From Microbacteriaceae bacterium UBA1487 (GTDB lineage: Bacteria; Actinomycetota; Actinomycetes; Actinomycetales; Microbacteriaceae): 21,132 bases of DNA. A program made the translations under genes and the position numbers. Where the stretch lies: NCBI GenBank assembly GCA_002325245.1, contig DCRR01000001.1:107703-128834 (forward strand), in the 5' to 3' direction. Below the pieces are notes generated by a model. It did no database searches. It was not told where the DNA came from and saw only the letters and a list, made by a program, of their open reading frames with translations. The first letter of the stretch is position 1. Every line of letters begins with the position of its first letter. Positions 1 to 7,565 of this stretch are shown here, piece by piece.

Positions 1-477
1 GTCGGACGCCGCGGCATCGGCTTCGGGGCGCCGCTGCACTCCAAGCGCGACGAGGCGGAGATCTTCAGCGAGGTGCTCCCCGAGGACCTGCACAAGTTCG
101 GCTTGATCCCCGAGTTCATCGGCCGTCTGCCCGTCGTCACCACCGTGTCGCCGCTCGATCAGCACGCGCTGATGCAGATCCTCACCGAGCCCAAGAACGC
201 GCTCGTCAAGCAGTACCAGCGCATGTTCGAGCTCGACGACGTCGAGTTGGAGTTCGAGCGCGAGGCGCTCGAGGCGATCGCCGACCTCGCCGTTCTGCGT
301 CAGACCGGTGCGCGCGGCCTGCGAGCGATTCTCGAAGAGGTGCTCGGGCCGATCATGTTCGAGGTGCCCTCCAGCGAGGAGGTCGCGCGCGTGGTGGTCA
401 CCCGTGACGCGGTCATCGACAATGCGGCGCCGACGATCGTCCCGCACGCGCCGCGGCGCGCCGAGAAGTCGGCGTAG
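1..477 (+). CDS. clpX: ATP-dependent Clp protease ATP-binding subunit ClpX, C-terminal part
   Basis: This is the last 158 residues of ClpX, the AAA+ unfoldase that feeds substrates to ClpP in the cytoplasm; the 5' end lies outside the window and the frame is open from base 1. The visible part starts with the GIGFGA segment (residues 5-10), the IGF loop that docks on ClpP. It continues through FGLIPEFIGRLPV, typical of the end of the large AAA domain, and the small-domain sensor-2 motif GARGLR (about residues 103-108). It ends in a short charged tail at TAG 475-477. It faces the FGGY kinase gene, with only 21 bp between the two stops. A 6-bp stem around 459-474 overlaps the end of the gene but has no T-tract, so I do not call it a terminator. 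The family assignment is secure. Confidence 0.96.
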   Translation, partial: VGRRGIGFGAPLHSKRDEAEIFSEVLPEDLHKFGLIPEFIGRLPVVTTVSPLDQHALMQILTEPKNALVKQYQRMFELDDVELEFEREALEAIADLAVLRQTGARGLRAILEEVLGPIMFEVPSSEEVARVVVTRDAVIDNAAPTIVPHAPRRAEKSA

Positions 478-498
478 CAGACCGGACCGTTCGGGCTC

Positions 499-1971
499 CT
501 AGCGCCGAGCCAGCGCGCGCATCGTCGTCGCGGTGACATCCGACAGCTCGCGCCACAGGGCGTATGCCTCGTCGTAGCGCTCCACGAGCGCGGGCTCCGG
601 GTCGACCGTGTCGCCGGGGATCACGAAGCGCTCGATCGCCGACCAGTCGTCGAGCGCGCCCACCCCGATCGCGGCGGCGACGGCCGCGGCGAGCGAGGCG
701 CCCGGGTGCTGCTGCACCGTGCGCAGCGGCGTGCCGAGCACACTCGCGTGGATCCGCTTCCAGAACAGCGAGGTGGCGCCGCCATTGGTGACGGTCGCCG
801 AGGTCAGCTCGATGCCGCGGTCGGCGAGCACGTCCGCGTTGTGGCGGAAGCCGAACGCGATGCCCTCCAGGGCGGCCCGGTACAGATCGAAGCGGTCGTG
901 GCCGAGATGCATTCCGGCGAACACGCCGCGCAGGGAGGGGTCGTTCAGTGGCGACTTCTCACCGAGGAAGTACGGCAGGCACAGCACTTCGGCGGCGCCG
1001 CGCTGATCTGCTTCGGCATCGAGGGCGGCCAGGTCGGTCTCGCGCAGGACGCCCTGCACCCAGCGCACGAGGCTGCCGCTCGTCGCCATGCATCCGTTCG
1101 GGAGCCACAGGCCGTCCACCGGGTGATCGTCGAGGTAGAACCGCGCGTCGGTGATCGGATCCGTGCTGACCGCGAGGATGTCGCCGGCGCCGCCGAGCTT
1201 GACGAGCCAGTCGCCTCGCTTCGAGAGCCCGGCGCCGACGGCCGAGAGCACGTGATCGGCTCCGCCGACGACGATCGGGATGCCCGCGGGCAGCCCGGTG
1301 GCACCTGCGGCGGCCGCGCTCAGCTCGCCGACGACCTCGCCGGGGGCGGCGACCGGCGCGAGGCGCGAGTCGAGGCCGGCTGCCGCGATCGCCGGAGCGA
1401 ACGGGGCGCCCTCGAGGTCGAAGAGGCCCGACTCGATCGCCCAGTTGCGCTCGACGTGCGGCCGTGCGCCGAGCGCCATCGCGACGAAGTCGTACGAGCC
1501 GACCAGCACGTGGCAGGCCGCCCACGTCTCGGGCTCGTGTCGCGCCAGCCACAGCGCGGTCGGTCCGACCGACTGCTGGGTGACGGGGGAGCCGGTGAGC
1601 GCGATGACATCGTGCTCGTCCAGCCGTGCCGCGACCTCCGCCACCTCGGCGGTGGCGCGCGCGTCGTTCTGCAGGATCGCGCGGCGCAGCGGGGCTCCCG
1701 AGGCATCCAGGGCGACCACGGCCGGAACCATCCCGGTGGTGGCGATGCCCACCACGCGCGCGGCGTTCACCTCGGGGTGCGCGGCGAGGGCCGCGAGCAC
1801 CGAGTGGCTGTTCTCGATCCACTGCGCAGGGTCGGCCTCGGCCCATCCGGCGTGCGGCGAGTGCAGCTCGTTCGACTGGCTCACCTGCGCGAGCAGGCCA
1901 CCCTCCAGATCGAGAGCGATTCCTTTCACCCCGGTGGTGCCGATGTCGAGGCCGAGGGTGATCGCGCTCAC
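499..1971 (-). CDS. FGGY-family carbohydrate kinase (xylulokinase-like)
   Basis: This 490-residue protein has the usual length of FGGY sugar kinases, which phosphorylate sugars or polyols with ATP in the cytoplasm. Visible motifs are the N-terminal phosphate loop DIGTTGVKG (residues 9-17), GGADH with the likely catalytic base Asp239, an LPYFLGEKSPL segment (332-342) matching the second FGGY signature, and TNGGA (395-399) in the nucleotide site. The reading frame stays open far upstream, but the protein similarity starts at GTG 1971. That GTG overlaps the stop of the upstream btpA-like gene as GTGA, which fixes the start. It is the last gene of the eight-gene operon. The closest family feel is xylulokinase, but the substrate cannot be read from sequence. 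The context suggests a pentose, deoxysugar or related sugar released from an imported nucleoside-like compound (inference). Confidence 0.93.
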   Translation of the reverse strand: MSAITLGLDIGTTGVKGIALDLEGGLLAQVSQSNELHSPHAGWAEADPAQWIENSHSVLAALAAHPEVNAARVVGIATTGMVPAVVALDASGAPLRRAILQNDARATAEVAEVAARLDEHDVIALTGSPVTQQSVGPTALWLARHEPETWAACHVLVGSYDFVAMALGARPHVERNWAIESGLFDLEGAPFAPAIAAAGLDSRLAPVAAPGEVVGELSAAAAGATGLPAGIPIVVGGADHVLSAVGAGLSKRGDWLVKLGGAGDILAVSTDPITDARFYLDDHPVDGLWLPNGCMATSGSLVRWVQGVLRETDLAALDAEADQRGAAEVLCLPYFLGEKSPLNDPSLRGVFAGMHLGHDRFDLYRAALEGIAFGFRHNADVLADRGIELTSATVTNGGATSLFWKRIHASVLGTPLRTVQQHPGASLAAAVAAAIGVGALDDWSAIERFVIPGDTVDPEPALVERYDEAYALWRELSDVTATTMRALARR

Positions 1972-2768
1972 GACCGGGCGGCCTCCACGAAGCGGCGCGC
2001 GCGATCCGGGTCGACGGGGTTCCAGGTGTGACCGTCGACCTTGAGCGAGGAGCCGACGATGCAGCCATCGGCGATCGTCAGCATCTCGCCGATCGTGTCG
2101 GCGCGGGCGCCGGTGTTCAGCAGGACGGGCACGTCGGAGGGGACCGCGTCGCGCACGCCCTTCAGGGTGCTCGTCGACGGGCCGGCCCCGGCCATCGGGC
2201 CGGAGACGAGGATCGCATCGGCGAGGCTCGACACGACGGTCGAGCGCGCCGTCTCCGCCGCATCGCGCCGTCCGATCGGGGAGGCGAACTCGGGGGTGAT
2301 GTTCATGAAGATGGCGAGATCCTGTGCGTCGAGCCGGCGACGCTCGCGCAGCGTGTGGGCGGCATCCGTCGTCCAGAGGCCCATGTCGGACTCCCAGACG
2401 CCGGTGACGACCTCGCGGATGAAGCTCGCGCCGGTGGCGACGGCCGCGGCAAGGGCGATGCGCGAGTCCCAGAGGAAGTCGACGCCGAACGGGATCGAGG
2501 CCGGGCGGCACTCGGTGACGACGCGCGCCATGACGGCGGCGGACTCAGGCCCGGCATGCAGTTCGTAGGGTCGGTCGTTCTCGTTGCAGAACATGACCGC
2601 GTCGAAGCCCGCGTCGACGAGCAGCGCGACGTCGCTGCGCACCTGGTCGACGAGACCCTGGATGCCGGCCGTCTCGTCGTAGAGCGGTGTTCCGGGAAGC
2701 GCGGGCACGTGCGCCATCGCGATGAGGGGCTTGTCGACGCCGGGGAAGGTTGAGGCGAAACGGGTCAT
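1968..2768 (-). CDS. BtpA/SgcQ-family TIM-barrel protein
   Basis: This 266-residue protein is full length for the BtpA family (PF03437). Visible hallmarks are PLIAMAHVPALPGTP near the N-terminus (about 14-28), GFDAVMFCNEND (54-65), the central PFGVDFLWDSR followed by ATGASFIRE, and the C-terminal VPVLLNTGA and IVGSSLKVDG segments, which resemble a phosphate-binding end of a TIM barrel. BtpA was named for a role in photosystem I biogenesis in cyanobacteria. Its homologue SgcQ lies in an E. coli sugar operon, and to my knowledge no enzymatic reaction is firmly established. There is no photosynthesis here, so a metabolic role is more likely. The ATG overlaps the deoR stop as ATGA, and its own TGA overlaps the kinase start. 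A nucleosidase, isomerase or aldolase-type step between deaminase and kinase is possible but is inference. Confidence 0.9.
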   Translation of the reverse strand: MTRFASTFPGVDKPLIAMAHVPALPGTPLYDETAGIQGLVDQVRSDVALLVDAGFDAVMFCNENDRPYELHAGPESAAVMARVVTECRPASIPFGVDFLWDSRIALAAAVATGASFIREVVTGVWESDMGLWTTDAAHTLRERRRLDAQDLAIFMNITPEFASPIGRRDAAETARSTVVSSLADAILVSGPMAGAGPSTSTLKGVRDAVPSDVPVLLNTGARADTIGEMLTIADGCIVGSSLKVDGHTWNPVDPDRARRFVEAARS

Positions 2769-3562
2769 GGGGTGTTGTCTCCTGAGGTGGTGCTGGGTGG
2801 AACGAGGACGACGTCGGCTCCGGCAGCGCGAGCGGCCGTGACGACAGGGTCTGAGGGGTCGCCATCGGTGACGAGGACCGTCACCTCGGACAGCGGCGCG
2901 ATCGTGACGAGGTGCACGCGGCCGAGTTTGGCGGAGTCGGCGCCGACGATCACGCGCCGCGAGGCGTCCAGGGCGGCCCGCTTCACGCTGGCCTCCTGAG
3001 GGTGGTACTCGGTGAGGCCGCGCTCGGCGTCGACGCCGGCGACGCCGATCACGAAGGTGTCGCAGTTGTAGCGCGCGAAAGTCTGTTCGGTCTCGGAGCC
3101 GATCAGGCTCAGTTCGCCGGGCCGGACGGTCCCGCCGGTGAGGATGATCCGGGTTTCGGGTTCGTCGGCGAGCGTGGTGGCCACGGCGATGCTCGGGGTG
3201 ACGACGGTCAGCCCGAGCTCGCGTCCGCGGATCGCTCGGGCGACGGAGGCGACCGTGCTGCCGCTGTCGAGCACGACCGTCTCACCCGGCTTCAGCAGGG
3301 CGGCGATCTGCTCGCCGATGTGGTCTTTGCTCGCCGCGGACTGGCCGGCCCGCAGGCCATAGCTCGGTTCGAACGCCGTGCCGGTGATCGAGATCGCACC
3401 GCCGGAGACGCGTCGGACGACGCCCTGCGCCTGGAGCGCCTCGATGTCGCGACGCACCGTCATCTCCGACACGTCGAAGGCCTCGGCGAGCTCGCCGAAC
3501 GAGACCTCGCCGGTCTTGATCACCCGCTCCTCAATGAGGGTGCGGCGTTCCGCAACGTCCAT
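2765..3562 (-). CDS. DeoR-family transcriptional regulator
   Basis: This 265-residue repressor-type regulator has an N-terminal winged helix (about residues 5-57, with the recognition segment SEMTVRRDIEALQ typical of DeoR proteins). The C-terminal DeoRC sugar-phosphate sensor domain shows VVLDSGSTV, LTGGTVRPGELSLIG, GVAGVDAERGLTEYHPQEASVKRA and VGADSAKLG. These proteins usually sense a phosphorylated sugar intermediate. The frame is open further upstream, but the conserved protein begins at ATG 3562-3560, which overlaps the amidohydrolase stop as TGATG. The gene sits inside the operon between the amidohydrolase and btpA-like genes, so autoregulation is likely. The two 17-bp direct repeats at 9705-9754 are its most plausible binding sites (inference). 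The likely inducer is the product of the FGGY kinase. Confidence 0.94.
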   Translation of the reverse strand: MDVAERRTLIEERVIKTGEVSFGELAEAFDVSEMTVRRDIEALQAQGVVRRVSGGAISITGTAFEPSYGLRAGQSAASKDHIGEQIAALLKPGETVVLDSGSTVASVARAIRGRELGLTVVTPSIAVATTLADEPETRIILTGGTVRPGELSLIGSETEQTFARYNCDTFVIGVAGVDAERGLTEYHPQEASVKRAALDASRRVIVGADSAKLGRVHLVTIAPLSEVTVLVTDGDPSDPVVTAARAAGADVVLVPPSTTSGDNTP

Positions 3563-4902
3563 CAGACACTGTCCTCCTCGGCTGCCGCCGCGCGCATCCG
3601 CGACACCAGGGTGTCGTAGTCCCGCTGCTGCTGCGAGAGGGCGTCGGCGACGTCGAGTGTACGCACCTGACGATCTGTCATGAGCCACTGGCCGTCGACC
3701 ATCGAGTGGCTGACCGATGCGCCGGAGGTGCCGTAGACGATCGCGGCCTCCACGGACTGGGCGCCGACGGGTCCTCGTGACACCTCGGAGAGCGGGATGG
3801 CGATGAGGTCGGCGACCGCCCCGGCCACCAGCTGGCCGTCGTCAGGTCCGCCGTCGAGTGCGCGCTGGCCGCCGCGCGTGGCGATGCCGAGGATCTCGCG
3901 CGGCGTGACGTGGTTGGGGGTGTGCGAGGCGAACGCGGCGAGCTTGCCGAGGATGCGCATCTCTTCGAACAGGTCGGTGTTGGTGTTGTTGCAGACGTTG
4001 TCGCTGCCGAGCGCGACGAGCACGCCGGCGTCGAGAGCTTCGCGCACCGGGGCGGCGGGCACGCCGCTCATCATCGCGACCGACGGAATCACCGTGAGCG
4101 CGGCCTTGGTGCCGGCCAGCAGCGGAAGCTGATCCACGGGAACGGTATTGCAGTGCGCCAGGATCGTGGGCACGTCGAGCATGCCGGTCTCGCGCAGCAC
4201 CTCGAGTGCGGGCTTGCCGTACTCGGCCATGCACCAGTCGTCCTCCTCGCTCGAAGTCGAGAAGTGCACGTGCAGGCCGGTTCCGAGGCGCTTCGCGAGT
4301 GCGAGCTCGGCCTCCATCGCCTCCGGAGTGTTGTCGACGAAGTAGGCGTGCGGCCCGACCCAGCCCTGGACGCGCGTGCCCCCCGCCATGCTTTCGGCGA
4401 AGGCGGCGGCGGCGGCGAGTTCGCGGGCGCGGGCCGTGTCATCGCCGAGTTCGACGATTCCCCAGCCGATGCGGGCCCGGAGTCCCGAGCGCTGCACCGT
4501 CGGCGCGATCTCGTCGGCGAAGAAGTACTGGTCGGCGAAGAACGTGGTGCCGTGCCGGATCATGTCGGCGCACGAGACCGCGACCGAGGCGGGAACGAGC
4601 TCGGGGGTGAGGTGCGCCTCGTGGGTGCGCAGCACCGCGAGGAACCCCTCCATCGTCAGCAGCGAGTGCCCCTCGGCCACGCCGCGGATGAGCGACATCG
4701 GGGTGTGAGCGTGGGCGTTGACGAGTCCCGGCATCACGAGGCTCGCGCCGAGGTCGGTCACTCCCTCGCCGCTCGGGCGGGGGCCGGTGACAGGGGAGAC
4801 CGAGTGGATGACGCCATCGACGACCTCGATGACGCCGGGAGAGAGCACCGTTCCGGCGTCGTCGTTGAGGTACACCTGGTCGGCGACGATGATCTCGGTC
4901 AC
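3562..4902 (-). CDS. Amidohydrolase of the TrzA/MtaD (COG0402) deaminase family
   Basis: This 446-residue cytoplasmic metal-dependent hydrolase belongs to the family of S-adenosylhomocysteine/methylthioadenosine deaminase, guanine deaminase and triazine hydrolases. Metal ligands visible in order are PGLVNAHAH (His64, His66), LHVHF (His211/213), ILAHCN (His250) and LGSDN (Asp301). A small beta-sandwich is formed by the N-terminal 55 residues and the C-terminal end. After the third metal histidine the sequence reads HFSTSSEED, where MtaD-type enzymes have a different substrate-contacting stretch, so the substrate may differ from MTA/SAH. The start is GTG 4902, overlapping the ATPase stop as GTGA. 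Placement directly after a BMP-type nucleoside importer suggests it deaminates an imported nucleoside, modified nucleoside or base. The family is secure; the exact substrate is unknown. Confidence 0.92.
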   Translation of the reverse strand: MTEIIVADQVYLNDDAGTVLSPGVIEVVDGVIHSVSPVTGPRPSGEGVTDLGASLVMPGLVNAHAHTPMSLIRGVAEGHSLLTMEGFLAVLRTHEAHLTPELVPASVAVSCADMIRHGTTFFADQYFFADEIAPTVQRSGLRARIGWGIVELGDDTARARELAAAAAFAESMAGGTRVQGWVGPHAYFVDNTPEAMEAELALAKRLGTGLHVHFSTSSEEDDWCMAEYGKPALEVLRETGMLDVPTILAHCNTVPVDQLPLLAGTKAALTVIPSVAMMSGVPAAPVREALDAGVLVALGSDNVCNNTNTDLFEEMRILGKLAAFASHTPNHVTPREILGIATRGGQRALDGGPDDGQLVAGAVADLIAIPLSEVSRGPVGAQSVEAAIVYGTSGASVSHSMVDGQWLMTDRQVRTLDVADALSQQQRDYDTLVSRMRAAAAEEDSV

Positions 4903-6443
4903 GGCGTCTTCTCCACTCCGCCAGCCATGAGCTGGCCAATCCGGTCGCGATCCACCTCGGATCGGTCGAAGGGGCCCAGCAGCTTTCCGTCGTACATCAC
5001 GGCGATGCGGTCGGAGAGGGCGAGCACCTCGTCAAGCTCCGCGGAGACGAGCAGCACCGCGCTGCCCTCCGATCGCGCGTTCGACAGCGCCTTGTGCACG
5101 AATTCGATGCTGCCGACGTCGAGACCGCGCGTCGGCTGATTCGCGAGCACGACGCGGGGGTCGCCCGACAGCTCGCGCCCGATGACGATCTTCTGCAGGT
5201 TGCCGCCGGACAGCGATTCGACGACACGCGCCGGGGCGGCGCCGCGCACCTCGTAGTCGGCGATCACCTGTTCGGCGAAGCGACGCCGGGCGCGACGGCG
5301 GATGATTCCCGCGCGGCTGAACCGCCGGCTGCGGAACGAGGTCGAGACCGCGTTCTCCTCCAGCGTCGCCTGCAGATTGAGCCCCACGTGCATGCGATCC
5401 GCCGCGATGTGGGCGACGCCCGCCGCGCGCATGGCGGCGGGGGAGGCGCCGGTCAGGTCGGTGCCGGCGATGGAGATGCGACCCGCTTCGAGCCGACGGA
5501 GTCCTGCAACCGCCTCGACGAGCTCGTCCTGGCCGTTGCCGCTGACGCCCGCGATTCCGACGATCTCGCCCGCACGGACGTCGAGCGCCACGTCGGAGAG
5601 TCCGGTGCTGCCGTCGGCGCTCGGATCCGCCATCGCGCCCTCGACCTCGAGCAGGGTCTCGCCCGCCGCGCCAGAGCCGGGTTCGGCGGTGAGGAGCACG
5701 TCGCGACCGACCATCAGGCGGGCCAGCTCGGCGTCGGTGGCGCCGCCGCGGGGAACGTCGCCCACGACGCGGCCGCGGCGCATCACGACGATGCGGTCGG
5801 CGACGGCTTGAACCTCGGGAAGCTTGTGGGAGATGAACACGACCGAGCGGCCGCTCGCGGCGAGCTGGCGCACCATTGCGACCAGGTCATCCGCTTCGGC
5901 AGGGGTCAGGACCGCGGTGGGCTCATCGAGGATGAGCAGCTGCGCATCCGCGGCGAGAGCCTTGAGGATCTCGACGCGCTGCTGGGCGCCGACCGGCAGG
6001 TCGGCGACCCGCCGCCGCGGATCGAGGTCGAGGTTGGCGTCGGTGATCAGCGCCGCCACCTGACGCTCGGCTGCCGCGTCATCGTAGAAGCCGCGCCGAG
6101 ACGGTTCGCGACCGAGCAGCACGTTCTGCGCGACGGTGAAGGAGGGCACGAGCTCGAAGTGCTGGTGCACCATTCCGAGCCCGTGGGAGATGGCGTCCTG
6201 CTGGCTGGAGATGTCGGCGCGAGCGCCGTCGATGTAGACCTCGCCGGCGTCAGGCTGATGCACACCGAAGAGGAGGTTCATGAGCGTCGTCTTGCCGGTT
6301 CCGTTCTCACCGATCAGGGCGACGACTTCCCCCGCTCCGACCTCGAGCGAGACGTCGTCGACGGCGAGCACACCGGATGCTGCGAAGTACTTGCGCAGGC
6401 CGCGGATCTCGAGTCGGGGCGTCTCGCCCGAGGTGGGAGTCAT
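4899..6443 (-). CDS. ABC transporter ATPase, double-domain, BMP/nucleoside type (NupO/YufO-like)
   Basis: This 514-residue peripheral membrane ATPase has two tandem ABC domains, as in simple-sugar and nucleoside importers. Domain 1 is canonical: Walker A GENGTGKT (45-52), Q-loop MVHQHF (91-96), signature LPVGAQQR (149-156) and Walker B LLILDEP (169-175). Domain 2 is degenerate at the nucleotide site, with GVSGNGQ (299-305) for Walker A and VVLANQPTRGLD (431-442) for Walker B, while LSGGN (411-415) is intact. This is usual for the guanosine/nucleoside subfamily. ATG 6441-6443 is preceded by only a modest purine stretch. A 38-bp gap separates it from the binding-protein gene upstream in the operon, and its stop overlaps the amidohydrolase start. 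It energises the two permeases encoded at 7566-9652. Confidence 0.95.
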   Translation of the reverse strand: MTPTSGETPRLEIRGLRKYFAASGVLAVDDVSLEVGAGEVVALIGENGTGKTTLMNLLFGVHQPDAGEVYIDGARADISSQQDAISHGLGMVHQHFELVPSFTVAQNVLLGREPSRRGFYDDAAAERQVAALITDANLDLDPRRRVADLPVGAQQRVEILKALAADAQLLILDEPTAVLTPAEADDLVAMVRQLAASGRSVVFISHKLPEVQAVADRIVVMRRGRVVGDVPRGGATDAELARLMVGRDVLLTAEPGSGAAGETLLEVEGAMADPSADGSTGLSDVALDVRAGEIVGIAGVSGNGQDELVEAVAGLRRLEAGRISIAGTDLTGASPAAMRAAGVAHIAADRMHVGLNLQATLEENAVSTSFRSRRFSRAGIIRRRARRRFAEQVIADYEVRGAAPARVVESLSGGNLQKIVIGRELSGDPRVVLANQPTRGLDVGSIEFVHKALSNARSEGSAVLLVSAELDEVLALSDRIAVMYDGKLLGPFDRSEVDRDRIGQLMAGGVEKTP

Positions 6444-6481
6444 GGGATCTCTTTCTGTGGTTCTTGCTTACCGGGTGGCGA

Positions 6482-7558
6482 TCAGCTGGAGACGCCGAGC
6501 GCGACGCAGGCGTCGCTGGTCGGGTCGTTCAGCGCGTCGCAGATGGCGATCTCACCGGCGAGGATCTGCGCCTCGAGAGCCGCGACCTCCTCCATCAGAC
6601 CGGCCACCAGCGCGGCCTTGTCGGCCGGGCCCTCGTCCTGGAAGACGGTCGAGCCGTCGCCCCACGACAGGCCGGTGACGCCGTCGGCGAGGCTCGCCGC
6701 CACGAATCCGGACTCGAACTCGCCCGCGAGGGTCGACTTGATCAGGTTGTAGGTCGTCATGTCGACGCGCTTCATGACCGACACGATCACCGTTCCGGGG
6801 GCGTCCGCGTCCTGGTTCGAGTCGACGCCGATCGCGAAGGTGCCCTCCTGCTCGGCGGCGCTGAACACGCCCTGACCGCTGAGGCCCGCCACCGCGTAGA
6901 TGATGTCGTTGCCGGCCTGGTACAGCGCGAGCGCGGCCTCCTGGCCGACGGTCGGGTCGCCGAACTCACCGTTCAGGTAGCTCGGGGTGACGGTGCAGTC
7001 GGGGCACGCGGCGAGCACGCCCTGCTTGTAGCCGAAGTAGAACTGGTTCAGCCCGGGGTTGTCGATGCCGAGAACGGCACCGACCTGCTTGGTGGTGGTC
7101 ATGCTTCCGGCGATGTAGCCGCCGAGGAAGCTCGACTCGTGCACGTTGATCGCGTAGGCCTGCACGTTGTCCGGGAGCTCCGAGACGAAGATGTCGCTCG
7201 GGACGCCGAACAGCTGGTCCGGGTTCTCGAGGGCGACCGCGAGCAGCGAGTCGGGGTCAAGACCGGGGGCCAGGATGATGTCGGGCTGGGTCGCGACGGT
7301 CGAGCGGATGACGCCCTCCTGCTGCGCCACCGACTCCGCCTCGACGACGCGACCGGTCACGCCGAAGTCGCTCTCCGCGAGCGTCGCACCGGCGACCGCC
7401 GAGTCGATGAAGCCGCCGTCGCCGGCGGATCCGGGGGTGATCAGGGCGTAGCTGAACGTGTCGTCGGCTTCCGCGGTCGTGGTGTCGGCCGAACAGCCGG
7501 CCAGCACGGTCAGCGTCGCGGCAGCAACGGCTGCGACGGCGATCTTTGAGGGGCGCAT
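6482..7558 (-). CDS. BMP-family substrate-binding lipoprotein of a nucleoside-type ABC importer
   Basis: This 358-residue lipoprotein has a short basic N-terminus, a hydrophobic segment and the lipobox LAGC (residues 19-22), so Cys22 would be lipidated and the protein anchored outside the membrane. The mature part matches the BMP (PF02608) fold: FSYALITPGSAGDGGFIDSA at the start, ESSFLGGYIAG in the middle and AIGVDSNQD (241-249), the usual BMP ligand-site segment. Characterised relatives bind purine nucleosides. Unusual are two cysteine pairs, Cys184/Cys187 (ACPDC) and Cys340/Cys351 near the C-terminus, which could form disulfides. ATG 7558 has a good Shine-Dalgarno AGGAG four bases upstream, and this overlaps the stop of the preceding permease gene. 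The ligand cannot be read directly. Confidence 0.94.
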   Translation of the reverse strand: MRPSKIAVAAVAAATLTVLAGCSADTTTAEADDTFSYALITPGSAGDGGFIDSAVAGATLAESDFGVTGRVVEAESVAQQEGVIRSTVATQPDIILAPGLDPDSLLAVALENPDQLFGVPSDIFVSELPDNVQAYAINVHESSFLGGYIAGSMTTTKQVGAVLGIDNPGLNQFYFGYKQGVLAACPDCTVTPSYLNGEFGDPTVGQEAALALYQAGNDIIYAVAGLSGQGVFSAAEQEGTFAIGVDSNQDADAPGTVIVSVMKRVDMTTYNLIKSTLAGEFESGFVAASLADGVTGLSWGDGSTVFQDEGPADKAALVAGLMEEVAALEAQILAGEIAICDALNDPTSDACVALGVSS

Positions 7559-7565
7559 GGGTCTC

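Noticed and set aside
459..475. Stem-loop as a clpX terminator
   Set aside because: Only a 6-bp stem within the coding end and no T-tract; chance pairing is likely in such GC-rich DNA.
1971..2511. 180-codon N-terminal extension of the FGGY kinase frame
   Set aside because: The extension is an Arg-rich shadow of the btpA-like gene. The conserved kinase begins at GTG 1971 with the DIGTTG loop a few residues in.
5094..6752. 552-codon open frame on the plus strand
   Set aside because: It is antisense to the ABC ATPase and the end of the binding-protein gene, has no recognisable motif and has no ribosome binding site.
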